64,000 nt of DNA from Salinispora mooreana (GCF_000379065.1 NZ_KB900614.1:1801839-1865838); one strand, 5' to 3'. Counted from the stretch's first letter, positions 37,419-50,685 are shown. Numbers and translations: made by a program. Notes: a model not told the origin generated them from the letters alone.

Positions 37419-38822
37419 TTAGCCGTGGGCCTTGCCGCGACCGCCGGGCCCGACCTTCTTGCGGGGGCGGACCGAGATCTCGATCGGGCTGCCCTCGAAC
37501 CCGAACTCCTCCCGGAGTTTGCGCTCCACGAATCGCTGGTAGCCCGCGTCCAGCGGGCCCGTGGTGAACAGGATGAACCGTGGCGGCGCCGCTCCCGCCT
37601 GGGTGGCGAAGAGAATCTTCGGTGCCCGTCCCCCACGCACCGGGTGCGGGGTCGCCTGCACCAGCGCCGTGAGCCACGCGTTGAGCTGCGCCGTCGGTAC
37701 CCGGGTCTCCCAGCTGGCCAGTGCCCGGCGGAGCGCCGGGGCGAGCTTCTCCACCGCGCGGCCGGTCCGGGCGGAGAGGTTCAAGCGGATGGCCCAGGGA
37801 ATGCGACGCAGTTCCCGCTCGATCTCCCGATCAAGGTAGTACCGACGGTCGGCGTCCACCAGGTCCCACTTGTTGAAGGCGATCACCAGGGCCCGGCCGG
37901 CATCGGTGACCATTGACAGGATCCGCTGGTCCTGTTCACTGATGACCTCGCTGGCGTCGAGCAGGACCACCGCAACCTCGGCGGCCTCGATCGCCGAGGC
38001 GGTACGCAGACTCGCGTAGTACTCGGTGCCGCTGGCCTGGCCGACCCGTTTACGCAGGCCGGCGGTGTCGACAAGCTGCCAGGCCTCGCCGCCGATCTCG
38101 ACCAGGCTGTCCACCGGGTCGACGGTGGTGCCGGCGACCGCGTCAACGACTGCCCGGATCTCCCCGGAGAAGCGGTTGAGGAGGCTGGACTTGCCGACGT
38201 TGGGCCGGCCGACGAGGGCGACTCGACGCGGGCCACGCGGACGATCCTCGACGATCTTGGGTGCTTCCGGTAGCCGGTCCAGGATGAGGTCGAGCAGTTC
38301 GCCGGCGCCACGGCCGTGCAGCGCCGAGACCGGATACGGCTCCCCCAGGCCGAGCGACCAGAGCGTGGATGCCTCCATTTCGATGGAGCTGTTGTCGGCC
38401 TTGTTCGCCACCAGGATCACTGGCTTGGCGCTTCGTCGCAGCATCTTCACCGCTGCCTCGTCCACATCGGTGGCACCCACCACCGCGTCGACCACAAACA
38501 GCACCACGTCGGCGGTGGTGATGGCCGACTCCGCTTGGGCGGCGATGGCGGCGGCACGGTCCTTCGCATCCGGTTCCCAGCCGCCGGTGTCGACGACAGC
38601 GAACTGTCGGCCGTTCCACTGTGCGTCGTAGGGAACCCGGTCCCGGGTCACCCCGGGTACGTCCTCGACGACCGCCTGCCGACGGCCGATCAGTCGGTTT
38701 ACCAACGTCGACTTTCCCACGTTGGGCCGGCCAACCACGGCCACCACCGGTTGTGGGGCTGTGGCCTCCTCGGCATCGGGTTCTGGGGCGTCCCATCCCA
38801 CCCAACCGGTTGACTCGCTCAT
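37419..38822 (-). CDS. der: ribosome biogenesis GTPase Der (EngA)
   Basis: The 467-residue protein has two tandem GTPase domains, each with a P-loop ([12 protein letters not shown] at about 32-43, [12 protein letters not shown] in the second) and an NKxD motif (NKADN, NKWD). A C-terminal KH-like domain ends in [16 protein letters not shown]. Der acts in late assembly of the 50S subunit. The start overlaps the cmk stop (ATGA). It is the first core gene to the right of the AICE and is intact. Confidence 0.97.
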   Translation of the reverse strand: MSESTGWVGWDAPEPDAEEATAPQPVVAVVGRPNVGKSTLVNRLIGRRQAVVEDVPGVTRDRVPYDAQWNGRQFAVVDTGGWEPDAKDRAAAIAAQAESAITTADVVLFVVDAVVGATDVDEAAVKMLRRSAKPVILVANKADNSSIEMEASTLWSLGLGEPYPVSALHGRGAGELLDLILDRLPEAPKIVEDRPRGPRRVALVGRPNVGKSSLLNRFSGEIRAVVDAVAGTTVDPVDSLVEIGGEAWQLVDTAGLRKRVGQASGTEYYASLRTASAIEAAEVAVVLLDASEVISEQDQRILSMVTDAGRALVIAFNKWDLVDADRRYYLDREIERELRRIPWAIRLNLSARTGRAVEKLAPALRRALASWETRVPTAQLNAWLTALVQATPHPVRGGRAPKILFATQAGAAPPRFILFTTGPLDAGYQRFVERKLREEFGFEGSPIEISVRPRKKVGPGGRGKAHG

Positions 38823-39502
38823 CGAGCCACACCCCGCTCGGCCAGCAAATCCTGCAGGCGCGCGACGACCTCGTCAATGCCGAGTTCGGTGGTGTCCAGC
38901 ACCACGGCGTCCGGGGCTTGCGTCATCGGGTCGGCCTTGCGAGCCGAGTCCAACCGGTCCCGGCGGGCCAGGTCGGCGGCGGTCTGACCCACGTCGGTGG
39001 CATCCTCGGCGCTGCGTCGGGCGGCCCGGGCCGCCGCGGACGCGGTCAGGTAGACCTTCAGATCGGCGTCGGGGGCTACTACCGCGCCGATATCGCGCCC
39101 CTCGATCACGATCCGACCCACGGCGGTGGCGAGGTCCCGCTGCCGGTTGACGAGCAACGAGCGGACCGCCGGTACGGCGGCCACGGCTGAGACCGCCCCG
39201 GTCACCTCGGGTCCACGGATCTCCACCTCGATGGGTACGCCGTCCACGGTAACGCCGTATCCCTCGGGATCGGTGCCGATGCCGAGCTCGGTTTCCCCGG
39301 CGACCTTGGCCACGGCCGACGGGTCGGCCAGGTCAACTCCGGAGCGCAGTACCGCCCAGGTGACCGCCCGGTACATCGCGCCGGTGTCGAGGTAGCGGGC
39401 GCCCAGGGCGATCGCGAGTCGCCGGGAAACGGTGGACTTACCCGAACCGGACGGCCCGTCCACAGCGACCACGCAGCGCCCGGTCCGTACGTTTTCCTCC
39501 AC
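38819..39502 (-). CDS. cmk: (d)CMP kinase
   Basis: The 227-residue protein begins with [20 protein letters not shown] (P-loop) and has [47 protein letters not shown] and [22 protein letters not shown], the usual Cmk blocks. It phosphorylates CMP and dCMP to the diphosphates. It is coupled to der. Confidence 0.96.
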   Translation of the reverse strand: MEENVRTGRCVVAVDGPSGSGKSTVSRRLAIALGARYLDTGAMYRAVTWAVLRSGVDLADPSAVAKVAGETELGIGTDPEGYGVTVDGVPIEVEIRGPEVTGAVSAVAAVPAVRSLLVNRQRDLATAVGRIVIEGRDIGAVVAPDADLKVYLTASAAARAARRSAEDATDVGQTAADLARRDRLDSARKADPMTQAPDAVVLDTTELGIDEVVARLQDLLAERGVAR

Positions 39503-39674
39503 CGCATTCCTCCTCAGTCCGTACCTCGCGGGTCCAACCCGCGAGCGGGTTTCCGCCCGCCGACAATCATGCCTGGCACGGTGCGGTCTCCTCGGGCCGC
39601 ACCTTCGGGAGCGACCGCCTTCGCGCAGCGGGCCGCACGGAGCTTACCGGCTGCGGTACCCGCCACCGCCGGCG

Positions 39675-40445
39675 TCAGTCGCCGACCGCCTTGAACAGCG
39701 CGGCGACCTCCGCGTTGGTGAGCCGACGGGTGCGCCCGGCGCGGAGGTCCCCGAGCCGGATCGGCCCGATCGAGGTACGCACCAGCCGGGACACCGGGTG
39801 GCCGACCGCATCGAACAGGCGCCGCACGATGTGCTTGCGTCCTTCGTGCAGGGTGACCTCCACCTGGGCGGTTTTGCCCAGCGTGTCCACCACGCGGAAC
39901 GCATCCACCGTCGCGGGACCGTCGGTCAGCTCGACGCCGGCGGCGAGGCGCCGGCCCAGCGACCGCGGAATCGGGCCGGACACCTCACACAGGTACGTCT
40001 TGGGCACCCCGTAGGAGGGGTGCATGAGCCGGTGCGCGAGCGTGCCGTCGTTGGTGAGTAGCAGCAGGCCCTCGCTGTCCGCGTCGAGCCGTCCGACGTG
40101 GTAGACCCGCTCTTCCACCCGGTTGCCGAGGAAGTCGGCGATGGCGGTCCGGCCCTTCTCGTCCGCCATGGTGGAGACGACGCCCCGGGGCTTGTTCAGG
40201 GCAAGGTAGACCAGGCGGGTGTCGGCCTGGAGGCGCTCACCGTTGACGTAGATGGTGTCGGAGGTCGGATCGGCCCGGTCACCGAGCTGGGCAACCCGGC
40301 CGTTCACTGTCACCCGCCGGCGGAAAATCAGGTCTTCGCAGGCGCGTCGAGATCCGACACCGGCGGCGGCGAGCACCTTCTGGAGGCGTTCTGGGCCGGT
40401 GTAGACGGGCGCGTCGGGCTTCGGGGCGCGGTTATCGCGAGGCAT
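39675..40445 (-). CDS. rluB: 23S rRNA pseudouridine synthase RluB family
   Basis: The 256-residue protein has an N-terminal S4 RNA-binding domain (RLQKVLAAAGVGSRRACEDLIFRRRVTVNG). The catalytic block GRLDADSEGLLLLTNDG carries the nucleophilic Asp, and NKPRGVVST precedes it. EGRKHIVRRLFDAVGHPVSRL is near the end. It isomerises uridines of 23S rRNA (RluB/RsuA group). ATG 40445 overlaps the 3' end of scpB; longer in-frame upstream extensions are antisense to that gene. Confidence 0.93.
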   Translation of the reverse strand: MPRDNRAPKPDAPVYTGPERLQKVLAAAGVGSRRACEDLIFRRRVTVNGRVAQLGDRADPTSDTIYVNGERLQADTRLVYLALNKPRGVVSTMADEKGRTAIADFLGNRVEERVYHVGRLDADSEGLLLLTNDGTLAHRLMHPSYGVPKTYLCEVSGPIPRSLGRRLAAGVELTDGPATVDAFRVVDTLGKTAQVEVTLHEGRKHIVRRLFDAVGHPVSRLVRTSIGPIRLGDLRAGRTRRLTNAEVAALFKAVGD

Positions 40446-41217
40446 CGGCGAGGTCTTCCACATCGTCGGGGAGGAACGGAGCGAGCGGCGGCAGGTCGGT
40501 GATGCTGTCCACGCCGAGCTTCTCCAGGAACAGGGAGGTGGTCCGGTAGAGGTGGGCACCGGTTTCCGGTTCGGTGCCGCACTCCTCCACCAGCCCGCGG
40601 GAGACCAGGGTACGGATCACCCCGTCGCAGTTCACACCGCGGATGGCGGAAATCCGGGATCGGGTCACCGGCTGTTTGTAGGAGACCACGGCCAGGGTCT
40701 CCAGCGCGGCCTGGGTCAGCCGTACGGTCTGGCCGTCGAGGACGAACCGCTCCACGTACCCGGCGTACTCCGGCCGGGTGTACAGGCGCCATCCGCCGGC
40801 CGCTCGACGCAGCTCGAAGCCGTGCCCGCGGGTGGTGTAGCCGGTGGAGATGGTGTGCAGCGTCGCCCGGACCCGTTCGAGCGGCTGCTCCAGTACGTCG
40901 GCGAGGGTCGTCTCGGCGACCGGCTCGTCCACGACCAGGAGGATCGCTTCCAGGGCGCCCTGTAGCTCGGCGTCGTCGAGCACCAACGCGGGGGGTGGGG
41001 CCGGCCCCCGTTGGCGGGACCGCCCCCGATCGGGTACCGACTTCCGGCCAGCACCAGCACCAGCACCAGACGGTTCGGGGTTGGGTTCTCCCCCGCCCGA
41101 CGCGGCAGCGGCTTGCGCCTCGACCGGTGTGGCCGATGTCTCGCGGTGGCGTTCCCATGGCGGGATCCACGCGGCGGCCTGGTCGGCCAGGGTGTCCCCG
41201 TGTTCCTTGTCACCCAT
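40432..41217 (-). CDS. scpB: segregation and condensation protein B
   Basis: The 261-residue protein has a disordered Gly/Ala/Pro N-terminal part of about 85 residues, then the two winged-helix domains of ScpB (LQGALEAILLVVDEPV, RLTQAALETLAVVSYKQPVTRSRISAIRGVNCDGVIRTL, YRTTSLFLEKLGV). It joins ScpA and SMC in chromosome condensation. ATG 41217 has GAGGACGAGCG upstream and overlaps the scpA stop by 8 nt. Confidence 0.92.
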   Translation of the reverse strand: MGDKEHGDTLADQAAAWIPPWERHRETSATPVEAQAAAASGGGEPNPEPSGAGAGAGRKSVPDRGRSRQRGPAPPPALVLDDAELQGALEAILLVVDEPVAETTLADVLEQPLERVRATLHTISTGYTTRGHGFELRRAAGGWRLYTRPEYAGYVERFVLDGQTVRLTQAALETLAVVSYKQPVTRSRISAIRGVNCDGVIRTLVSRGLVEECGTEPETGAHLYRTTSLFLEKLGVDSITDLPPLAPFLPDDVEDLADASR

Positions 41218-42283
41218 CTCGCTCGTCCTCTGTCGTAGCCGGCCTTCCGCCGGGTGGCGCCGACCCTGCCGGGTAGGACCTGGTCGCCAGCTGCGGCGTT
41301 TCCTTCCCGGGCCCGGAATCGGCCGGCCCGGGATCGACCGGCCCGGAGTCGGACAGCCCGGAGTCGGACAGCCCGGAGTCGGACGGCCCAGTCCCGTCGG
41401 ATCCGGCGGTGGAGAGGGTCCCCGCGTACTCGTCGATATCCAGGTCACCGCCGCCATCGGCGGGGCCGGTCCAGCGTACGGTCAGCTCTTCCAGGGCCTC
41501 TTCCTGGGCGAAGGCGACCAGCCCCTCCCGGTAGAGTTCCAGCAGGGCGAGGAAGCGGGCCACCACCTCGAGGAGGGCCTCGCAGTCCGTACAGAGCCCG
41601 GTGAAGGTGGCTGTGCCGGCCCGGCGTAGCCGCTCGGCGATGATCTCGGCGTGCTCTCGGACGCTGACCCGGATCTGGTGCACGTGCGCGATGGACACCT
41701 CGGGCGGCGGTTTCGGGGTGAAGACCCGGACAGCGAGGTCCCGTAGCCGCTGCGGGCCGATGCCGAACACCAGGTCGGGCAGGGCCTGGGCGTACCGTGG
41801 CTCCAGCGTCACCGCCCGGGGGTACCGCCGCCCACCGGTTTCCTCGAGTGCCGCGATGTGCGCCGCCGCCTCCTTGTACGCCTTGTACTGCAGCAGCCGC
41901 GCGAAGAGCAGATCCCGGGCTTCCAGCAGGGCCAGGTCCGCCTCGTCCTCAACCTCGGCGGCGGGTAGTAGCCGGGCCGCTTTGAGGTCGAGCAGAGTGG
42001 CGGCGACGAGCAGGAACTCGCTGGTCTCGTCCAGATCCCAGTGCTCACCCATTGCCCGCAGGTAGGCGATGAACTCATCGGTGACCTGGTGCAACGCCAC
42101 CTCGGTGACGTCCAGCTTGTGCTTGCTGATCAGCTGTAGCAGCAGGTCGAACGGGCCGGTGAAGTTGGCCAACCGTACGGTGAAGCCGCTGGTCTCCTCC
42201 CCGCCACTGGCGGGGGTGCTGGCCCCGGAGGGCGTGGGCTGGCCGAGGGGCGGTGCGGTCACCGGCAAACCGTAGTCCACCAC
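41210..42283 (-). CDS. scpA: segregation and condensation protein A
   Basis: The 357-residue kleisin has the N-terminal SMC-binding region (FTVRLANFTGPFDLLLQLISKHKLDVTEVALHQVTDEF), LLVAATLLDLKAARLLP, and the C-terminal ScpA segment VVARFLALLELYREGLVAFAQEEALEELTVRW. After the domain comes a low-complexity tail with a repeated SDSGL unit, encoded by a 15-nt tandem repeat at about 41343-41389. The gene is coupled with scpB. Confidence 0.93.
   Translation of the reverse strand: MVDYGLPVTAPPLGQPTPSGASTPASGGEETSGFTVRLANFTGPFDLLLQLISKHKLDVTEVALHQVTDEFIAYLRAMGEHWDLDETSEFLLVAATLLDLKAARLLPAAEVEDEADLALLEARDLLFARLLQYKAYKEAAAHIAALEETGGRRYPRAVTLEPRYAQALPDLVFGIGPQRLRDLAVRVFTPKPPPEVSIAHVHQIRVSVREHAEIIAERLRRAGTATFTGLCTDCEALLEVVARFLALLELYREGLVAFAQEEALEELTVRWTGPADGGGDLDIDEYAGTLSTAGSDGTGPSDSGLSDSGLSDSGPVDPGPADSGPGKETPQLATRSYPAGSAPPGGRPATTEDERDG
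41343..41389. repeat. 15-nt tandem repeat in the scpA tail
   Basis: Three copies of CCGGAGTCGGACAGC (the last one with GG for AG) run in frame through scpA and encode the SDSGL repeats of its disordered C-terminal tail. Such in-frame minisatellites can vary in copy number between strains. Confidence 0.75.
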
Positions 42284-42327
42284 CTGGGCGCCCTACTCCC
42301 GGTCTACCGCTCCCCGTGGCTTCCGGT

Positions 42328-43251
42328 CTACCGCTCCGCCTGGGCGGCGATCACCTCGCGGGCGAGCTGCCGGTAGTTACGCGCGCCGGAGGAGGCCGGG
42401 TCGAGGGTGGTGATCGGCGCGCCGGCGACGGTGGACTCGGGGAACTTCACGGTCTTGGTGATCACCGTCTGGTAGACCTTGTCGCCGAAGGCCTCCACCA
42501 CCCGCTGCAGCACCTGGCGGCAGTGGGTGGTGCGGCTGTCGTACATGGTGGCGAGGATGCCTTCGAGCTCCAGGTCGAAGTTGAGCCGCTCACGAACCTT
42601 GTCGATTGTGTCCAGCAGCAGGGCCACGCCGCGGAGGCTGAAGAACTCGCACTCCAACGGGATGAGCACGCCGTGGGAAACGGTCAGCGCGTTGATCGCC
42701 AGTAGACCCAGGGAGGGCTGGCAGTCGATCAGGATGAAGTCGTATTCCTTGCGGATGCTTTTCAGCACCCGCGCCAGCGCCATCTCCCGGGCGACCTCGT
42801 TGACCAGTTGGATCTCGGCAGCGGAGAGGTCGATATTGGCCGGAAGCAGGTGCAGTCCCGCCACATCGGTCTTGATCAGCACATCGTCGCAGGTGACGTC
42901 GTCCTGCATGAGGAGGTTGTAGACCGACAGGTCGAGGTTGTGCGGGTTGACTCCCAGACCGACCGAGAGGGCGCCCTGCGGGTCGAAGTCGACCAGCAGC
43001 ACCCGGCGGCCATACTCGGCCAGCGCGGCGCCCAGGTTGATGGTCGTGGTGGTCTTGCCGACACCGCCCTTCTGGTTCGCCATCGCAATGATGCGGGCGG
43101 GGCCGTGTCGATCGGTCGGCATCGGTTCGGGGATCGGCTTCCGCGTCGTGTACGCGGCCGGATCTGCCGGACCAGGGTCAGTGCCGAGTGTGGACTGCTG
43201 CTCACGGAGCTCCGACGTCCAGGTCTCGGCACGGCCACCGTCGCCAACCAT
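42328..43251 (-). CDS. ParA/Soj-family chromosome partitioning ATPase
   Basis: The 307-residue protein has the deviant Walker A motif ANQKGGVGKTTTTINL (about 60-75), VLLVDFDPQGALSVGLG and YDFILIDCQPSLGLLAINAL, typical of Soj/ParA. No parB follows, which fits the second ParA-like gene that actinobacteria keep beside scpAB. A role in chromosome segregation or positioning with the condensin genes is inferred. ATG 43251 has GGGAGGGGG about 10 nt upstream. Confidence 0.92.
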   Translation of the reverse strand: MVGDGGRAETWTSELREQQSTLGTDPGPADPAAYTTRKPIPEPMPTDRHGPARIIAMANQKGGVGKTTTTINLGAALAEYGRRVLLVDFDPQGALSVGLGVNPHNLDLSVYNLLMQDDVTCDDVLIKTDVAGLHLLPANIDLSAAEIQLVNEVAREMALARVLKSIRKEYDFILIDCQPSLGLLAINALTVSHGVLIPLECEFFSLRGVALLLDTIDKVRERLNFDLELEGILATMYDSRTTHCRQVLQRVVEAFGDKVYQTVITKTVKFPESTVAGAPITTLDPASSGARNYRQLAREVIAAQAER

Positions 43252-43419
43252 GTCTTCGTTGCCCCCTCCCGACGACCACACCGGCGTCGGAGCCGACCGA
43301 CGTCCTTCGCGACGCCGTCGCGAATCCTGGCCGCGTCACTTCCGCCAGGTCCGCGCCGAACCCGACTGTACGCCACCGGCGAGCAGGCCGCTCAGCACCG
43401 GTCCGGCGTGTCACACCCA

Positions 43420-44397
43420 TCAACCGAGTGCCCGCGGGTGGGCTGTCGCGTACACCTCACGTAGCCGTTCGACGGTGACCAGCGTGTACACCTGGGTGGT
43501 GGTGACCGAGGCGTGGCCAAGAAGTTCCTGCACCACGCGCACGTCGGCGCCACCGTCGAGCAGGTGGGTGGCGTAGGAGTGACGCAGCGTGTGCGGGGAC
43601 ACCGCCTGCGGCCCGACATCCGGCAGGCCGGCACGCCGGGCGGCACCGCGCAGGATGCCCCAGGCGCCCTGCCGGGACAACGGGCCGCCGCGGGAGTTGA
43701 GGAAGACCGCCGGGGTGCCTCGGCCGGCGGCGGCGAGGCCGGGGCGGGCGCGCACCAGGTAGGCGTGCAGCGCCGCCACGGCGTACCCACCGATCGGGAC
43801 CAGCCGGTTCCGCCCCCCCTTGCCCCGCAGCAGTACCGCACCGGTGTCGGTGTCGAGGTCGTCCACGGCGGCGCCGACCGCCTCGGAGATCCGCGCGCCG
43901 GTGCCGTACAGGAATTCCAGCAGGGCCCGGTCACGCAGCCCGAGCGGCGCCTCCGCCCCGGTGGCGGAGTCCGGACCGACGGCGTCCAGCAGCTGGATCA
44001 CGTCGTCCACGGGCAGCGCCCGGGGCAGCCGGCGGGGCGGGGCGGGTGGGCGGATCTCCCGGCTCGGGTCGGCACCGGTCAGGCCCTCGCGCAGCGCGAA
44101 GCGGTGCAGACCGCGTACGGCGCTGACGGCCCGCGCCGCGGAGGAGGCCGAGAGTGGCGGACGGTCCTCGTCACCGACGCGCAGCCGGGCCAGGTGGGCT
44201 TCCACCTGGCCCGGGGTGACCGATGCCAGGTCGGTCACCCCGTACGACGCGAGGGTGTCGAGGTAGCGGGCCAGGTCCCGCCGGTACGAGGCGAGGGTGT
44301 TCGCCGCGAGTCCCCGTTCAACGGCGAGGTGGTCCAGGTAGCCGCGGACGGCGCGGAGTAGGGCCGGCGCGGGAGCTGGCCCGGCCTCGGCCGCCAT
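43420..44397 (-). CDS. xerD: tyrosine recombinase XerD
   Basis: The 325-residue protein has an N-terminal SAM-like domain ([34 protein letters not shown]). The catalytic residues are Arg in [11 protein letters not shown], HxxR in [14 protein letters not shown], His in [11 protein letters not shown] and Tyr in QVYTLVT. With XerC it resolves chromosome dimers at dif. The start is 18 nt from the ald stop. Confidence 0.95.
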   Translation of the reverse strand: MAAEAGPAPAPALLRAVRGYLDHLAVERGLAANTLASYRRDLARYLDTLASYGVTDLASVTPGQVEAHLARLRVGDEDRPPLSASSAARAVSAVRGLHRFALREGLTGADPSREIRPPAPPRRLPRALPVDDVIQLLDAVGPDSATGAEAPLGLRDRALLEFLYGTGARISEAVGAAVDDLDTDTGAVLLRGKGGRNRLVPIGGYAVAALHAYLVRARPGLAAAGRGTPAVFLNSRGGPLSRQGAWGILRGAARRAGLPDVGPQAVSPHTLRHSYATHLLDGGADVRVVQELLGHASVTTTQVYTLVTVERLREVYATAHPRALG

Positions 44398-44414
44398 GGT
44401 TGACTCGCCGCTGG

Positions 44415-45530
44415 TCAGGCCAGCACCTTGGCCAGCGGCAGGGTGGCCATGCCGTGCGCGTCGGCGACCGGCCCGTAGACGACCTGACCATCGTGGGTGT
44501 TCAGACCCAGTGCGAGCGCGGGGTCCTGACGCAGCGCCTCCCGCCAACCGAAGTTGGCCAGTTCCAGGGCGTACGGCAGGGTCACGTTGGTCAGCGCGTA
44601 GGTGCTGGTGTGTGACACGGCCCCCGGCATGTTCGCCACGCAGTAGAAGACGGACTGGTGCACCGGGTACGTCGGGTTGGCGTGGGTGGTGGGACGCGCG
44701 TCCTCGAAGCAGCCCCCCTGATCGATGGAGATGTCGACCAGCACGCTGCCCGGTTTCATCCGGGAGACCAGCTCGTTCGAGATCAGGGTCGGTGCCTTGG
44801 CACCGGGCACCAGCACCGCGCCGATGACCAGGTCCGCGTCCACCACCGCCCGTTCGATCTCGTACGCGTTGGAGGCGACCGTCTGCAGGTGACCTCGGTA
44901 GATCGCGTCGGCCTGACGCAGCCGGGCCACGTTCTTGTCCAGCAGCAGCACCTCGGCTTGGAGGCCGAGCGCGATGGCGGCGGCGTTCATCCCGGAGACG
45001 CCGGCACCGATCACCACGGTCTTCGCCGCGTACACGCCGGAGACGCCGCCCATCAGTACGCCGCGTCCACCGCCTTGGGCCTGCAGGTGGTAGGCGCCGA
45101 CCTGCGGGGCGAGCCGCCCGGCCACCTCGGACATCGGGGCGAGCAGGGGCAGCGACTGGTCGTGCAGTTCGACCGTCTCGTACGCGATGGCGGTGACCGC
45201 GCGGTCCAGCAGCGCGTCGGTGCACTCCTTGGAGGCGGCCAGGTGTAGGTAGGTGAAGAGGACCTGACCCGGCCGCATCCGGTGGTACTCCTCCGCGACC
45301 GGCTCCTTGACCTTCAGGACCAGCTCGGCGGTCTCCCACACCTCGTCCGCGGTGGGGAGGATCGTGGCGCCGGTGGCGGCGAAGTCCTCGTCACTGATGC
45401 TGGAGCCGAGGCCGGCGCCGGACTCGATGAAGACCTGATGGCCGGCGCGGACGAACTCGTTCACGCCCGGGGGCGTGATCGCCACGCGGTACTCGTGATT
45501 CTTGACCTCACGTGGGATGCCGACCTTCAC
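44415..45530 (-). CDS. ald: alanine dehydrogenase
   Basis: The 371-residue protein begins [20 protein letters not shown] and has KVKEPV (substrate Lys region), YLHLAAS (active His), the NAD-binding [18 protein letters not shown] and the C-terminal [25 protein letters not shown]. It reversibly deaminates L-alanine to pyruvate with NAD. It is likely monocistronic or co-transcribed with xerD; a terminator-like hairpin lies upstream at 45797-45834. Confidence 0.97.
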   Translation of the reverse strand: MKVGIPREVKNHEYRVAITPPGVNEFVRAGHQVFIESGAGLGSSISDEDFAATGATILPTADEVWETAELVLKVKEPVAEEYHRMRPGQVLFTYLHLAASKECTDALLDRAVTAIAYETVELHDQSLPLLAPMSEVAGRLAPQVGAYHLQAQGGGRGVLMGGVSGVYAAKTVVIGAGVSGMNAAAIALGLQAEVLLLDKNVARLRQADAIYRGHLQTVASNAYEIERAVVDADLVIGAVLVPGAKAPTLISNELVSRMKPGSVLVDISIDQGGCFEDARPTTHANPTYPVHQSVFYCVANMPGAVSHTSTYALTNVTLPYALELANFGWREALRQDPALALGLNTHDGQVVYGPVADAHGMATLPLAKVLA

Positions 45531-45838
45531 GATGCAGACCCCCTTCTCCAGGGCCGCTGCCCCGGCTACTCGGCGCCACGGCGGCTCCGTTGCCGCAGTG
45601 CTCAGGTCCCGCCGGCGGAAGTCTAGGCCGGAGTTGACCGGCAGGGAGCCAGCACTGTGACATGTGGTCAGCGCTCCCGCTGACGATGTGTCAGGCCGGC
45701 GTGGCCGGCGGTCGGCGGTCGGCGGTCGCCCGTTTCACTTCCACCGAGCCGGGCCGGAGGGGCCGCCGGCGGATCATCCTGGCCCCCGGTTTCACCGTAC
45801 GTGACGGAGGCCGTGCGCGGCCCCCGTCACGTACCGGC
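45531..45838. other. intergenic region upstream of ald
   Basis: This 308-nt gap holds the ald promoter region and, at its right end, the terminator hairpin of the upstream operon. No gene is supported. GGCGGTCGGCGGTCGGCGGTCGC near 45708-45729 (20-nt part) is a small 8-nt tandem repeat of GGCGGTC. Confidence 0.5.
45797..45834 (-). terminator. hairpin terminator after the pyrG-nudix unit
   Basis: GTACGTGACGG (45797-45807) pairs exactly with CCGTCACGTAC (45824-45834). The loop contains further GGCC/GGCC pairing. It lies 5 nt after the Nudix gene stop on the minus strand. Confidence 0.75.
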
Positions 45839-48234
<2,396 letters not shown>

Positions 48235-48333
48235 TCAGCAGAGTGATCACGCGATCCACGGGATTCCACGCTAACACCCCACCTGCTTCCGCCGCCCGGC
48301 GCACCCACCAGCGGCTTCGCCGACGCTGCCGGG

Positions 48334-50685
48334 TCAGAACGTCGTGACCTCGTCCGATGCGCGAGCCGTCGGGATCTTGCCGGCGGCCGGGCCGGCATCC
48401 CATCGGTCCACCGGCGCCGCACCGGCGGCACCGCCCCCGGACGGCCCCGGTCGGTCGGCCGAACCGACGCCCCCGGGTGGCGAGCCAACCGGGCCGCCTT
48501 CGCCGCCGGGGCCATCCGAGCGCCGATCTCGGTCCGGCCCACCACCGGAGCCGGTCGAACCCGCCGGGCCGCCGTCCCCGCCGGGTGTCGGACTGGTCCG
48601 GTCGGTGGAGTGGTCCAGTACCCGCAGCGCGGCGAGGGCCGCCATCGGCACCACCACGGCGGTCGCTGCCCCGGCGACGTCCAGCGCCACCCCACCCAGC
48701 AGTCCGCCGAGCGCCGCCGCGACCGCGGTGCCGGTCATCGCTCCCCGAACCGCCGGGTAGATGCCGAAGAGCCGCCGCAGACCGCCCCACTGCTGCAGCA
48801 GGGCGAACCACACCAGAAGCACACCGGCCAGGGCCAGCACCGTCAACGAACTATCAACGAGCGTCTCCAGGTTGGCGGTGCTGGCCCGGTGGACAATCAG
48901 CCCCCCGGTCCCCTCGCCGACCGCGGCCAGGAACCGACCCAGATCGCCTCGCTCGCCGGTCGGGCGGTCGAGGTCGACCAGGGCGAAACCCACCGTCACC
49001 GCCAGCCCAGCCATCGTCGCCCAGGCCAGGCGGGTGAGCGTCAACCAACCGCTGGCGCTGATCGCCGCGGCGAGGCTCACCCCGGCGGTCAACGCGACCG
49101 CGCCGGTGGAGTCGGCACCGAGGTAGGGGCTGCCGACCAGCACCACGGCGGCCCCGCCGACGGCCACGATCGCCACGGGTCGCCGGGAGCGGCGAACCCG
49201 CTGGGCGAGCCAGCCGGCCAGGAGTAGCGCCCCGGCCAGTAGCACCCCAAGCCCCACCGTGCCTAGGCCGACGAACCGGCCCCCGTCCACCGCGGAGTAG
49301 CCCACGACACCGTTGAGCTGAAGGTGGGCGCCGGTCAACACGTCGGCACCAACCGTCAGCGTGGCCAGGAACGCCACCGCGCCCAGCGGCCCAAGGGTGC
49401 TCCCGTAACCGGGCAGGAACCGGACGAGCGCCGTCGCGGTGCCGATCAGCGCGAGAGTGACCCCGGCGAAGAACCACCCGGGGTGCGCACCACGCCACCA
49501 CGGGACCAGATCTGCCACGAGCGCGGCCGGCAGGGCGAGCGCCGCCGCGACGAGCAGCAGTTCCACCACCGCGACGATCCGCCGGGATACCGGCTGGGGA
49601 CCGTACGGGCCGGCGTGCCGTCGCGCCCGGCGCAGCAGCGGTAGCACGGCCACCCCGAGGAGCACCTGCGCGGCGACGAGCAGCCCGAAGAACCAGCCGG
49701 CGACGCGGCGCTGCGCTGCGGCCTCCCGGTCGGCGTCCACCGGGCCGGCGATCGCGGTGGCGAGGTCGGCCGGCCGGCCACCGACAGACTCGGCGGCCCG
49801 CCCCAGAAACGGATGCTCGGGCAGTGGCCGGCCCAGGGCGGTCAGCGCGGTCGGTGCCAGGTCAACCAGTTGTAGATAGCCCGGACGGTCGGTGGTCGGC
49901 GAGGTCAGCCAGCCCCGCTCCCAGCCGGCGCCGTCGGCGACCGCGACGTGCAGCCGGGACGGCTCCTCGGTGTCCGCCACCCCGGCGACGATGACCAGGG
50001 AGCGGGGCGGGCGGGCGGCCAGCACCCGGGCCAGTCGCGCGTCGGCCACGCGGGCCGCAGCCGCCCGGGCCGCCGGATCCGCACCGTCGACGGCGCCGAG
50101 ATCAACGATACTGAGCACGCACGAGCGCAGAAGGTCGGTTGGGTCCGCCGGCAGTTCCGGCGCGTACCGGTCCACCCGGCCGAACGGCCGGGCAGCGGCC
50201 ACCGCCGCGCCCGGGCCCACCGCCACCGAGCAACGCACCGACTCCGAAAGCGACCCCGGCACGGTCCCCCAGGAGAGCCGTTCCTGGTTCGACAGGACGG
50301 CATCCTCCTGGTCCGGCAGGTTCGCACCGATGCCGTCCGGCCGTTCCACGACGACATCCGTGGGTGGGCAGGTGCCCTCCGGGCGCTGACCCGGCCAGGC
50401 GGCGAAGCTGCCCGCCCCGAGAGTCAGCCAGCCGTCCACCGGACAGGTGGGCCGGTGGGCGGAGCGCACCGCCAACGACCCGATCGAGCCCTCCTGCGCC
50501 AACCGCCACAGCGTCGGTGTCGTCTGCGCGTCCACGTCTTCCCACCGCAGCCCGGCAACCCCGGCCAGGACCACGAAATCGGCGGTCCGCTCCGGGGAAC
50601 GGGCCGCCGGCCGGGCGGCCAGCGCGGCCACACCGAGCGCCACGACGAGCAGGGTCAGCAGGGCGGGGGTGAGTCGGCGCAGCAT
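48334..50685 (-). CDS. alkaline-phosphatase-superfamily-like membrane protein
   Basis: The 783-residue protein starts with a signal-anchor (LLTLLVVALGVAALAA). An extracytoplasmic domain follows (ADFVVLAGVAGLRWEDVDAQTTPTLWRLAQEGSIGSLAVRS ... CPVDGWLTLGAGSFAAW), which resembles the start of alkaline-phosphatase-type enzymes. About ten membrane segments lie between 330 and 650, and the tail is Gly/Pro/Asp-rich and disordered. Conserved actinobacterial genes of this kind lie beside murJ; the function is not established, and an envelope role is inferred from neighbours. The ATG overlaps the glycosyltransferase stop (TAATG). Confidence 0.7.
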   Translation of the reverse strand: MLRRLTPALLTLLVVALGVAALAARPAARSPERTADFVVLAGVAGLRWEDVDAQTTPTLWRLAQEGSIGSLAVRSAHRPTCPVDGWLTLGAGSFAAWPGQRPEGTCPPTDVVVERPDGIGANLPDQEDAVLSNQERLSWGTVPGSLSESVRCSVAVGPGAAVAAARPFGRVDRYAPELPADPTDLLRSCVLSIVDLGAVDGADPAARAAAARVADARLARVLAARPPRSLVIVAGVADTEEPSRLHVAVADGAGWERGWLTSPTTDRPGYLQLVDLAPTALTALGRPLPEHPFLGRAAESVGGRPADLATAIAGPVDADREAAAQRRVAGWFFGLLVAAQVLLGVAVLPLLRRARRHAGPYGPQPVSRRIVAVVELLLVAAALALPAALVADLVPWWRGAHPGWFFAGVTLALIGTATALVRFLPGYGSTLGPLGAVAFLATLTVGADVLTGAHLQLNGVVGYSAVDGGRFVGLGTVGLGVLLAGALLLAGWLAQRVRRSRRPVAIVAVGGAAVVLVGSPYLGADSTGAVALTAGVSLAAAISASGWLTLTRLAWATMAGLAVTVGFALVDLDRPTGERGDLGRFLAAVGEGTGGLIVHRASTANLETLVDSSLTVLALAGVLLVWFALLQQWGGLRRLFGIYPAVRGAMTGTAVAAALGGLLGGVALDVAGAATAVVVPMAALAALRVLDHSTDRTSPTPGGDGGPAGSTGSGGGPDRDRRSDGPGGEGGPVGSPPGGVGSADRPGPSGGGAAGAAPVDRWDAGPAAGKIPTARASDEVTTF